This document shows, piece by piece, positions 36,997 through 44,668 of a stretch of 64,000 nucleotides of DNA (its first letter is position 1; the number at the start of each line of letters is the position of its first letter). Source of the DNA: Trinickia soli. Its GTDB lineage: Bacteria; Pseudomonadota; Gammaproteobacteria; Burkholderiales; Burkholderiaceae. The stretch is taken from positions 186,001 through 250,000 of the forward strand of contig NZ_PNYB01000004.1 of NCBI RefSeq assembly GCF_002879855.1, written 5' to 3'. Below the pieces are notes generated by a model. That model was not told where the DNA came from. It worked only from the letters and a program-made list of their open reading frames with translations, and searched no databases. The position numbers and the translations under genes are program-made.

Positions 36997-38838
36997 TCAT
37001 TCTGCCAAAGATGTCTCGAACCCCGCCAACGCAGAGGCCGTTGCAAGCAACTCGTCGAAGTCTCGGCGCAACGCGATGCGGCCGCGCTCGCTAAGTGTCC
37101 TCACGCTTCGCAGCCGCGCCTCGGCGATCGTTACTGCGGCCAGCGATAAACTCTCTCGGACACTCGAATAGACCAAACCGCACAGCGACGCGAGGTGATG
37201 AGCGTCCGTGCGCGCCAAGCGGTTTTCCACCAGGAAGGCCCCCAGTTCAAGCTCGGGGAAGCTGACATCGCCCCAGTTCGTCTCCAACTGGAAACGATGA
37301 AGACGCCCCTGCTCGTCAACTTGCCAATGCCAGTCGCCGCAGGCATAGCGCAATGACGAACGAATCGCCCTGCCGGTCTGTCCCAGCCACGGCACGGGCT
37401 GCGCCAGAAACTCTCCCAATTGCCGCGACAACGCCGGCCGCTCGCCGCAGCGCGCCTGCATAGCAGCCAAGACCGACTCCCATCGGGGGCCGAGTGCGGT
37501 AACGACAGAATTGTTGTGTGCGCGCGCGGTGACCTGTCCGGCAAGAACGTTCAACCAGTTCGCCGTTTGTGCCAGCAGGTCCGCCCGCGTTGACGGACTC
37601 GATTCGTGAAACTGCTCGCGGAAAGATTGTGAGCGTCCAATGTCGACGGTTACGGCATAGCCATCAATAAACCAGGCAGGACGCGTGCAGTCCATCTCTT
37701 GCACGCGCTGCAGCTCGGCTCGACCGAACACGCCCTCTCCGATAAAGCGCAAGTGCATCAGCGCCTGACCGCGGGAATCGCAGACTGCTATCGGTGTCTT
37801 GCGCGGATTGACCAATGGCCGCCTGCCCGACATAACGCGTGCGTCATTCCACGGCAACCAGGCACAGCCCAACCCGTACCGCAATTCCCCTTGGGGGCAC
37901 CGGAATTGCAATCGAACGTCCTCGGGGATCGCGGGTAGACCCGGTGCCTCCTGCAACCGCTCAATAAACCTTGGATGTTCGTTGGCTGACAGACACTCCC
38001 AAAGCCGTGGGTTTCGACGGTCACACACCACGGACAATGACGAGTACGAAGGCGCATGAAACCGCTCAGGACCGCGCCAAAGCTTCCCAACGCTGGCGAA
38101 CCACAAGTCAATGCCGGGCGAGTGCAACAGGGCTGCAACGCGCCCCATCGTCACCCCGGTATCCGGCTGGTCGTCCACCACTACAACGACCGACGTACGC
38201 CTGCTCCCGAACCAGGCCTGAAGAGTGGTCGCCTGGCCAACTGACGCGGCCTGCCCGGCCTGCGGGCGCACAGTGCACCAGTGCGCATCGGCGACGCCGA
38301 AGCCAGTCAACACTGCCTTCCAGAGCGGCGCGAGATAGACACCGCCTGTGCGTACCCCGACGATCAACATGGGGCGGTCAACGCCGACCCGCCCGATCAG
38401 CTGCCGGGCATCGTCAGCAATCAACTCAATGTCCGCAAGGTTGTAACCGCAGCACTCCGGCATCGGCAGGCGAAGCGCCTTGATTAGCGATACGGCCCTC
38501 GAGTCCCCGAAGAGCGGGGCGCACGCCAATGCCGGCACATCGGCCATCGCCGGTACCGCTCTCTGCCCGAGGAGCACCTGCCCAGCGTGATCGGCCTCAC
38601 GCGTGGCAAGACGAAGCGCTTCGCTGATCCGGCCCGTCGTCGAGGCTGATGCGGCCGCATCCGATTCGTGCGCATCAAGGAGGTCGGCCCAGAACTGCAC
38701 GGCGGCACACGCTACGAAATATCGGTCCAGGGGTTTCTGGCCAGCCGCGGTGCATAGGCGGCCGAGAATTTGCCCGACGTCGATGCACATCGTCCCGGTA
38801 GACCTCATCGGCGTCGGCTGCCCGGTCTCGGCTGTCAC
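36997..38838 (-). CDS. Large phosphoribosyltransferase-containing protein, probable neamine phosphoribosyltransferase
   Basis: The 613-residue protein has a type I phosphoribosyltransferase core: PMLIVGVRTGGVYLAPL (about 156-172) and the PRPP loop VVVVVDDQPDTGVTMGR (217-233). Butirosin and neomycin pathways attach ribose as a 5-phosphoribosyl group from PRPP to neamine, so this is the candidate. The C-terminal half contains GEGVFGR, CGDWHW (500-505) and NWGDVSFPELELGAF (521-535), which resemble in order the catalytic and metal loops of APH-type kinases (HGD and DWGD); this is tentative. The GTG start overlaps the TGA of the 2-deoxy-scyllo-inosose synthase gene (GTGA), so translation is coupled. 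Confidence 0.7.
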   Translation of the reverse strand: MTAETGQPTPMRSTGTMCIDVGQILGRLCTAAGQKPLDRYFVACAAVQFWADLLDAHESDAAASASTTGRISEALRLATREADHAGQVLLGQRAVPAMADVPALACAPLFGDSRAVSLIKALRLPMPECCGYNLADIELIADDARQLIGRVGVDRPMLIVGVRTGGVYLAPLWKAVLTGFGVADAHWCTVRPQAGQAASVGQATTLQAWFGSRRTSVVVVVDDQPDTGVTMGRVAALLHSPGIDLWFASVGKLWRGPERFHAPSYSSLSVVCDRRNPRLWECLSANEHPRFIERLQEAPGLPAIPEDVRLQFRCPQGELRYGLGCAWLPWNDARVMSGRRPLVNPRKTPIAVCDSRGQALMHLRFIGEGVFGRAELQRVQEMDCTRPAWFIDGYAVTVDIGRSQSFREQFHESSPSTRADLLAQTANWLNVLAGQVTARAHNNSVVTALGPRWESVLAAMQARCGERPALSRQLGEFLAQPVPWLGQTGRAIRSSLRYACGDWHWQVDEQGRLHRFQLETNWGDVSFPELELGAFLVENRLARTDAHHLASLCGLVYSSVRESLSLAAVTIAEARLRSVRTLSERGRIALRRDFDELLATASALAGFETSLAE

Positions 38839-39980
38839 AGGCGGCTTTCCTCAAGTGCAACGTTCGCGCCGCCGGTCAAATGGGCCTCAATGCAAGACTG
38901 AACCAGCGAGAGGTCGACCAGCGTCAATGGTCTATCGGCCGGCCCGCAAGGAATCCCGGGCCCCGCCAACAAGATCATAGCCACCTGGTCCGGGGAAGCG
39001 GATACATACCCGCGCTTATTGTCCATGCGCAGCAGCGCCATGGCCGCGGCTACGGTGACGCCCGGCGGCAACAGAGCTGTCAGTCCATTGCGCTTCAGCA
39101 GCCGATGATGAAGCTGCACGTCGACCTCGCTCAGCCGCCCAAGTCGACCGGCCACTTCCGCCGCCACTATCATCCCGAGACCGACCGCTTCGCCATGCGG
39201 CACGCGCCCATTCGCCGCCAGCTCAATGGCGTGCCCCACCGTATGGCCGTACTCGAAGACAATAGCCTGCCCGCGTTCGCATTTATCGCCAACCATGATC
39301 TTCTGCTTGGCAAGCAAACCGGCTTCGACGATGGACATCAGCTCTGCATTCGAATAGTTCGCGGCCGGCTTCAATCCATCTTCAAGTAAAGGGATGTTCT
39401 CCGTCGCCACGGTCAATGCGTTCTTGATCATTTCGCACATGCCCGACCGCATTTGCGCAACAGGCAACGTCTGCAGGAAATTGAGATCAATAAGTATTGA
39501 AGTCGGCGTGTGAAAACAGCCCAGAAGATTCTTTCCCTGCGGAAGATTCACCGCCTGTTTAAGCGAGGCCACCGAGTCAGCCGCAGCAATCAGCGTCGTC
39601 GGCACATGCACGAGGCGGATGCCGCGAAACAGCAAAGCGGCGGTCAACCCGGCGAGGTTCCCGATAACGCCGCCACCGACCGCAACGATCGCACCTCGCC
39701 GGTCGATGCCCGCACGTACCATTTCCTGGGCGAGGTGCTCAACCATTCCAATGGACTTTGTTGATTCGCCGTCGTCCGCGACCCACAACCTGGCCGGTGC
39801 CTTCGCCGCGATCCGTTCGAATAGTCCCGACGCGTGCAATCGGGAGACAGTCTTGTCAGTAACCACGTGATAGCTCGATGCATCGAGCTCGCACAATTTG
39901 AATATAACGTCATCCACGCAGCGGGCCCCGATCCATACCGGGCAGCATTCGTTTTCGAATCGGAGTTGCAAGTTGCGCAT
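38835..39980 (-). CDS. btrC: 2-deoxy-scyllo-inosose synthase (BtrC/NeoC type)
   Basis: The 381-residue enzyme makes 2-deoxy-scyllo-inosose from glucose-6-phosphate, the committed step of 2-deoxystreptamine. It belongs to the sugar-phosphate cyclase family with 3-dehydroquinate synthase but has the DOI-synthase features: SVASLKQAVNLPQGKN (Lys141, in place of the VDSSVGGKTG block), MCEMIKN with Glu183 and the preceding Cys, and DNKRGYV near residue 320. Zinc ligands are Glu183, His246 (EYGH) and His262 (PHGE). The NAD-binding GGGVIGNLAG is at about 102. The ATG at 39980 follows AAGGTGG. It opens the leftward operon. Confidence 0.95.
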   Translation of the reverse strand: MRNLQLRFENECCPVWIGARCVDDVIFKLCELDASSYHVVTDKTVSRLHASGLFERIAAKAPARLWVADDGESTKSIGMVEHLAQEMVRAGIDRRGAIVAVGGGVIGNLAGLTAALLFRGIRLVHVPTTLIAAADSVASLKQAVNLPQGKNLLGCFHTPTSILIDLNFLQTLPVAQMRSGMCEMIKNALTVATENIPLLEDGLKPAANYSNAELMSIVEAGLLAKQKIMVGDKCERGQAIVFEYGHTVGHAIELAANGRVPHGEAVGLGMIVAAEVAGRLGRLSEVDVQLHHRLLKRNGLTALLPPGVTVAAAMALLRMDNKRGYVSASPDQVAMILLAGPGIPCGPADRPLTLVDLSLVQSCIEAHLTGGANVALEESRL

Positions 39981-40343
39981 AGAACATTTCCACCTTTTCA
40001 ATGGCATCACTACATCGAGTACATCGACCATTAAATCCCACCAACTCATTCGATGAATTCCCGACCATTACAATTCGAAGGACCAGCGGGGTGCCGAATA
40101 GTCAGCCACAAATCATCGAAATTGCACATCAATTGCATATTTTCAGACTGATTTACGTTTCGCCATCAAAATAACTTCATTAGGATTTAGGCCAGCGATG
40201 TGACGGAGATTGCTATCGCGCGAATCAGGCAACACACGTGTTGCCCATGGCCGTAGCAACAGGCCGAACATTTCGATTACGGCAGCAGCGACGTTTCGCC
40301 CCTGCACGCCGGGATGCAACGACGCTAAAGGACCATCCATCCG
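39981..40343. promoter_or_regulatory. Divergent control region of the aminoglycoside operons
   Basis: The 363-bp gap separates the two operon starts and has no convincing gene. It contains a perfect 8-2-8 inverted repeat at 40228-40245, two ATTGCA direct repeats one helical turn apart (40121-40126 and 40132-40137), and AT-rich stretches. A 65-codon reading frame on the minus strand (40143-40340) is judged spurious. Confidence 0.6.
40228..40245. promoter_or_regulatory. Candidate operator in the divergent control region
   Basis: GGCAACAC-AC-GTGTTGCC is a perfect 8-bp inverted repeat with a 2-base spacer, centred 107 bp before the GMC gene start. The arms contain ACAC/GTGT like many TetR and MarR operators. 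No regulator gene lies in the island, so a host factor would have to bind it. Confidence 0.45.
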
Positions 40344-41969
40344 ATGACCTCTTCATTCGCGCCATTCGTAGAAGTGCGCGCCCTTGGCGCGTCGCATATG
40401 CACGGACTTCGAGCACACGCTTCGCTGGAGGATCCGTTTGATGTGATCGTCATCGGCAGCGGCGCCGCGGGTGCCGTCGCTGCAGAGACCTTCGTTCGCG
40501 CCGGCCTTCGCACGCTATTGCTGGAAGAAGGCGCAAGGCTTAAGGCCGACGCGGCGAATGCGGCAGTGGACACGGACGCCATTACCGCGTTCGCAGGCAA
40601 TGACACACAGGGGTGGAACCAGCAGGGGTGGCCATGGACCACCCGCAATCTGGGGGGCGGCACCGTCTTCTATGGCGGTGCTTCTTTCCGTTACACCGAA
40701 TTCGATTTCGATCCGAGCGAGCGCATTCGAGTCGATGGCATGCCGACGAAATGGCCTATCGGTGCCGACGATCTCGCGCCTTTCTACAAGGAAATGGAAT
40801 CGCGTCTTTGCGTCGATCATGCGGCGTTCACGTCCGAATCCGCCGCGGCGCCGGGATCTTTGAGCCTGCCGGCGGAGCACCTCTGGAGAGGCGCGCTCCA
40901 ACTCGACCTTTCGCCTCGCCCAACCCCCGTAGCCGTCGACCGCGCCCTGTGCAACCGTTGCTCGCTATGCATCTCGACACAATGCACCCGAGGCGCCAAG
41001 CGAGACGTGGTAAGCACCATGCTCGGCCCGCTGGCCGATGCGCCCAATTTGATGCTACTGACCGGAGTGAAGGCGGTAGCGCTGACGCAGGAGACGCGCA
41101 ATCGCGCTCATGCGGTGCAATGTATGGATGCCGGGACCGGCCGGACTCACTCCTTTCGCGCGCATCGTTTCGTACTCGCCTGCAGTGCCATTCAGACGGC
41201 CGCGTTGCTACTGCGTTCGGTTACGCCGTATGCGCCTGGCGGGCTTGGGAACGATCATGACGTTGTCGGCCGAGGCCTTTGTATGAAGCTCAGCGAATAT
41301 TCACAGGGCATTGTCAATGTGGACAGACATCAAATCGACGCTCACCCCGTTGGCTATCGCGGCCCGTTCTCGACCGTCTGCGTGCTCGACCACTATCTGG
41401 ACGGACACTGTCCGAACGGTGTCGGCGGACTGATCTACGAAGCCAAACACGATGACTGGCGCTCTTTGCAAGTCGACGGCCTCGTGTTACGCGTCGAGAC
41501 CATTCTCGCGGACCATCCGTCTCTCGGAAATCGGGTGCGTCTTTCCAGTAGCAAGGATCCTTGGGGGCTGCCGAGGATCATGATCGACTATACGGCGGAC
41601 TCGCGCGATTTGGCACGATTGGCCTATATGGTGGAACGCTCTGCCGATTGGCTGAAGGCAGCCGGCGCGCGCGATATCCGACATGAGGCCTCGAATTTTA
41701 CGATGGGTAGCACACATTTGCACGGCACTTGCCGCGCAGGCAACGACCCTCGGACATCGGTAGTAAATCGGGACGGTCGGCTTCATTCACTGGAAAACGT
41801 TTACGTCGCGGACGGCAGCTACATGCCCTATCCCGGCGGATTGAATCCCACATTAACGATCCAGGCCAACGCGCTGAGAATTGCCCGGCTCATCGCGCAA
41901 GAGGCGACTGGACATGCGGTCGCCTTGCGAACGCTGCAAACGGTTGCCACCCGGGGAGATCTCTTATAA
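40344..41969 (+). CDS. GMC-family FAD dehydrogenase, probable 6'-dehydrogenase (BtrQ/NeoQ type)
   Basis: The 541-residue flavoprotein has the FAD-binding VIVIGSGAAGAVAAETF (about 34-50), the NLGGGTVFYGGASFR substrate/FAD block, and a GMC C-terminal domain with HLHGTCRAGNDPRTSVV and GGLNPTLTIQANALRIA. In neomycin and butirosin pathways such an enzyme oxidises paromamine at C6' before transamination, which fits the class III aminotransferase in the island. Cysteines 203, 206, 209 and 214 form a CxxCxxCx4C set that could bind iron-sulfur. AAAGGA lies 11 bases before the ATG; Met19 at 40398 is an alternative. It opens the rightward operon. Confidence 0.82.
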   Translation: MTSSFAPFVEVRALGASHMHGLRAHASLEDPFDVIVIGSGAAGAVAAETFVRAGLRTLLLEEGARLKADAANAAVDTDAITAFAGNDTQGWNQQGWPWTTRNLGGGTVFYGGASFRYTEFDFDPSERIRVDGMPTKWPIGADDLAPFYKEMESRLCVDHAAFTSESAAAPGSLSLPAEHLWRGALQLDLSPRPTPVAVDRALCNRCSLCISTQCTRGAKRDVVSTMLGPLADAPNLMLLTGVKAVALTQETRNRAHAVQCMDAGTGRTHSFRAHRFVLACSAIQTAALLLRSVTPYAPGGLGNDHDVVGRGLCMKLSEYSQGIVNVDRHQIDAHPVGYRGPFSTVCVLDHYLDGHCPNGVGGLIYEAKHDDWRSLQVDGLVLRVETILADHPSLGNRVRLSSSKDPWGLPRIMIDYTADSRDLARLAYMVERSADWLKAAGARDIRHEASNFTMGSTHLHGTCRAGNDPRTSVVNRDGRLHSLENVYVADGSYMPYPGGLNPTLTIQANALRIARLIAQEATGHAVALRTLQTVATRGDLL

Positions 41970-41982
41970 AGCGGCCACGGTC

Positions 41983-42231
41983 ATGACATCCACCTTCATT
42001 CGTCAGCTCATCATCCACACGATTTGTAATGTGACCGGCAACGAGCCGACAGAAATCGCGGCCCTTCACCGGGTTGAATTGAATACTCGCGACTGGGAAC
42101 AAGTCTTCAGCCGACTGGAAGCGGCTCTCGACATCCATACCCGCATGCTGACGTCGACTGAGCGATCGATTTGCATCGATACGTTGACGCAGACGCTACA
42201 TGCCAAGGTCGCCGGCAACATCATCAGCTGA
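41983..42231 (+). CDS. Small acyl-carrier-like protein lacking the phosphopantetheine serine
   Basis: The 82-residue protein starts 13 bp after the GMC gene. Its size, four-helix pattern and the segment RVELNTRDWEQVFSRLEAAL (about 30-48) resemble ACPs, but where ACPs have DSL with the prosthetic-group serine it reads NTRDW. It should therefore not be pantetheinylated at the usual site. Butirosin uses an ACP (BtrI) for its side chain, but the partner enzymes for that are absent here. It may be a decayed carrier, a structural partner of the GMC enzyme or glycosyltransferase, or an unrelated helical protein. Confidence 0.55.
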   Translation: MTSTFIRQLIIHTICNVTGNEPTEIAALHRVELNTRDWEQVFSRLEAALDIHTRMLTSTERSICIDTLTQTLHAKVAGNIIS

Positions 42232-42310
42232 TCGAACGTGCGAGCAATTGCATCGATCAAGGTGCCTGCCATCCGAAGCTTCATTGCACGACTTACTGAC
42301 GACCGGTCAC

Positions 42311-43555
42311 ATGAAAGTTCTAAAGCTGACACCTTTTTTTCACCACCCGGATGCTGAATCCTGGCCCAGAGAATACGACTCGGTCGGCGGTATGCAGGTG
42401 CAGACCTGGCGGCAGGCGGTCTGGCTTGCGGAAGCAGGCATCCATCAGCACGTCATGACAATCGGTTTCCCGGGGTTGCCCAAATTGCGGCAACTGCATC
42501 CGCTTCTGTGGGTCGAGCGGATGATGGTCCCCATGCCACGAATCCGATCAGAGTTCAGCGGGCTGGTGGCGTTGACCCAGTCTTGGGCCGCAGCGACATT
42601 GGGCGCACTGTTTCATCGAGCACGCAGACAGGACTTCGACGTCGTCCATGCACACCTGGACGGACAGATCCCCGCGCTGCTGGTCGCTTGTCTGGCTCCT
42701 CGATTATTGGGGCGCCCGTTGATCGTGACAGTGCATTGCTCCCGGCTCGCCGTCTATACCCCGACTTCCTGGCTCGATGCGCTTCAACACCGGGTGGCCC
42801 AATGGCTGGAACGGCGGACAATCGCGAAAGCCTTCGCGATTATGGCCCTGACCCAGCGTACCGCCGCAGTACTCGCCAAAGATGCCCAGCGCGTCGCAAT
42901 CGTTCCTGACGCCGTCGATACGACTCAGTTCGCACCGCCGCCGCTCGCGGCAGTAAAGGCATTTCGCGAGCGCCATGGCCTGCGGAAGAAAACAGTGGGC
43001 TTTGTCGGGCGAATCGCGAAAGAAAAGGGATGGCCGCACCTCATCCCGCTCGCCAAGGCCCTCCGCGAAGAAGAATGCGAGTTGTTGATTGTCGGAGACG
43101 GAACGCAACGCGATCGCCTACGACGTGCCATCGATGAAGCCGGCCTGCAAGATTGTGTGACGGTTACGGGCTTCATTCCGAATCACGAAGTACCGCTCGC
43201 GATGGCAGCCTGCCGTCTCATTGTCATGCCATCAATGTATGAGGAATTCGGCGGAGCCAGCATCGAAGCCTTGGCCATTGGTGTGCCCGTCGTGGCCTTT
43301 GCCGTCGGCGGCCTTCAGGAAATTTTGCGCGGTGTCACTCCCGAGCTGCTGATCCCCGCCGAGGACACGCACACACTGATCACGCGAGCCAAGGAGGTGC
43401 TAGCCGGCCACCATGCGAAGAAGGTTCACCCAGCGCGGCTGCGAGCCTATGTCGAGGGTCGCTACACGCCATCCGCGATGTGTGCTCGAACCCTGGACCT
43501 TTATCAGTCCGCGCACGGCAATTCGACCAAGCCTGCCAGGGTCGGTTCACGCTGA
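42311..43555 (+). CDS. btrM: GT4 glycosyltransferase, 2'-N-acetylparomamine synthase type (BtrM/NeoM/KanF)
   Basis: The 414-residue protein begins MKVLKLTPFFHHPDAESW and continues SVGGMQVQTWR, very close to the KanF/NeoM N-terminus as I recall it (VLRLTPFFHH, AVGGMQVQ). MTIGFPGLPK follows. HAHLDGQIPALL near 115 and HCSRLAVYTP match the same family. The C-terminal domain has GRIAKEKGW and the nucleotide-sugar Glu motif EEFGGASIEALA (EX7E). The predicted reaction transfers GlcNAc from UDP-GlcNAc to 2-deoxystreptamine, giving 2'-N-acetylparomamine for the PIG-L enzyme. The ATG at 42311 is preferred to an in-frame start at 42200 because it matches the family N-terminus. Confidence 0.92.
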   Translation: MKVLKLTPFFHHPDAESWPREYDSVGGMQVQTWRQAVWLAEAGIHQHVMTIGFPGLPKLRQLHPLLWVERMMVPMPRIRSEFSGLVALTQSWAAATLGALFHRARRQDFDVVHAHLDGQIPALLVACLAPRLLGRPLIVTVHCSRLAVYTPTSWLDALQHRVAQWLERRTIAKAFAIMALTQRTAAVLAKDAQRVAIVPDAVDTTQFAPPPLAAVKAFRERHGLRKKTVGFVGRIAKEKGWPHLIPLAKALREEECELLIVGDGTQRDRLRRAIDEAGLQDCVTVTGFIPNHEVPLAMAACRLIVMPSMYEEFGGASIEALAIGVPVVAFAVGGLQEILRGVTPELLIPAEDTHTLITRAKEVLAGHHAKKVHPARLRAYVEGRYTPSAMCARTLDLYQSAHGNSTKPARVGSR

Positions 43556-43729
43556 TCTCATGCCTGCGAATGCGCCTTGCCGGGCTTCTCTCCCTTCGGG
43601 ATTTCCTGCGGGGCACCATGCGCCGGCAAGGCACGTTCCTCAGGTGTAAAAAGCGTTTGTGGGGCAATGATCGCCCGGCGTTTGCAATAGCACAGGCCCG
43701 AAAAATTACCGGCATCGATGGAATAGACC
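43556..43729. other. Short gap between glycosyltransferase and dioxygenase genes
   Basis: These 174 bases show no supported gene. The distance is the longest inside either operon, so the dioxygenase may have its own promoter, but no clear -35/-10 pair was found. Confidence 0.4.
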
Positions 43730-44620
43730 ATGTCCCTGATTCATCTTCCCAACAGTGCTTCCGCGTCAGATGTAGAGCAATGCCTCCGCGAGCACGGCTA
43801 CGCGATCATCGACAAGCTTGTGCCCGCTGCGATGATGGAGCGTATTGCTGAAGAGCTGGAGCCTTATATGGCTGCCACGCCCTTCGGGCCGGACGGCATT
43901 CTCGGCAAACGAACAAAACGCACAGGCGGCCTGATCTCCCGATCGCCAAGTGTGCGCGAGTTGATTCTGAACCCGACCATCCTGGAGACTACCCGGCGCT
44001 TCCTGGCCCATGCAACGACGTTTCAGATCCACTGCACCCAGGTCGTCTCCCTCCATCCTGGCGCCAAGGCGCAGACGCTGCATCAAGACGAGGTAGCCTG
44101 GGATATGTTCCCCTTCCCGCCCGATTACCACGCGCAATGCAACACGCTGTGGGCCATGACCGATTACACCGAGGACATGGGCGCGACGCGCATCGTGCCT
44201 GGCAGTCATCGCTCGGGGCGGGGCGCCGAATTCGGGACGGCGGACAGCTTCCCCGCAGCAATGGAAAAGGGCTCGGTGCTGGTATACGACGGGAAGGTCT
44301 ACCATGGCGGTGGCAGCAACCAATCCGACCGCATCCGATCAGCGATCAACCTGACTTACTCTCTAGGCTGGCTTCGACAGGAGGAAAATCAGTTTCTGTC
44401 TTGCCCGCTCGAGATAGCCCGTACATTGCCGAAAGAGTTACTACGTCTGATGGGCTACCAATGCGGTGCGTTTGCCTTAGGCTACGTTCACGGATTTGAG
44501 GATCCCATGACGGTGCTGGGTAGGAGCCAACCCGGCAAGCTCGTGGGAGCCGAGTTGATGCTTAACGCCGAGCAAAACGAGGAGCGCAAATCCTTTCTGC
44601 GGGATGTCACGTTTGATTGA
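43730..44620 (+). CDS. PhyH-family Fe(II)/2-oxoglutarate dioxygenase (KanJ-like role possible)
   Basis: The 296-residue protein has the iron triad His118-x-Asp120 in TLHQDEVAWD and His192 in KVYHGGGSNQ, with an Arg in SDRIRSAINL nearby for 2-oxoglutarate. Fold and length match the phytanoyl-CoA dioxygenase family. Kanamycin KanJ, a PhyH enzyme, oxidises the 2'-position of kanamycin B, so this gene may tailor the aminoglycoside here. It could alternatively supply the missing oxidation in 2-deoxystreptamine synthesis. It is the last gene of the rightward operon. Confidence 0.85.
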   Translation: MSLIHLPNSASASDVEQCLREHGYAIIDKLVPAAMMERIAEELEPYMAATPFGPDGILGKRTKRTGGLISRSPSVRELILNPTILETTRRFLAHATTFQIHCTQVVSLHPGAKAQTLHQDEVAWDMFPFPPDYHAQCNTLWAMTDYTEDMGATRIVPGSHRSGRGAEFGTADSFPAAMEKGSVLVYDGKVYHGGGSNQSDRIRSAINLTYSLGWLRQEENQFLSCPLEIARTLPKELLRLMGYQCGAFALGYVHGFEDPMTVLGRSQPGKLVGAELMLNAEQNEERKSFLRDVTFD

Positions 44621-44668
44621 AACGAGCGCTGGCGCCAACGCTGATAAGAAGTCAATAGCCGAAGTAGA

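Noticed and set aside
38835-39980. 3-dehydroquinate synthase (aroB)
   Set aside because: Same superfamily, but the diagnostic residues match 2-deoxy-scyllo-inosose synthase and the neighbours belong to an aminoglycoside pathway.
40143-40340. 65-codon minus-strand frame in the divergent control region
   Set aside because: It overlaps the palindrome and both promoters, lacks a ribosome site and has no recognisable pattern.
41983-42231. BtrI-type ACP for a butirosin-like side chain
   Set aside because: The prosthetic-group serine is missing and none of the side-chain ligase, decarboxylase or acyltransferase genes is present.
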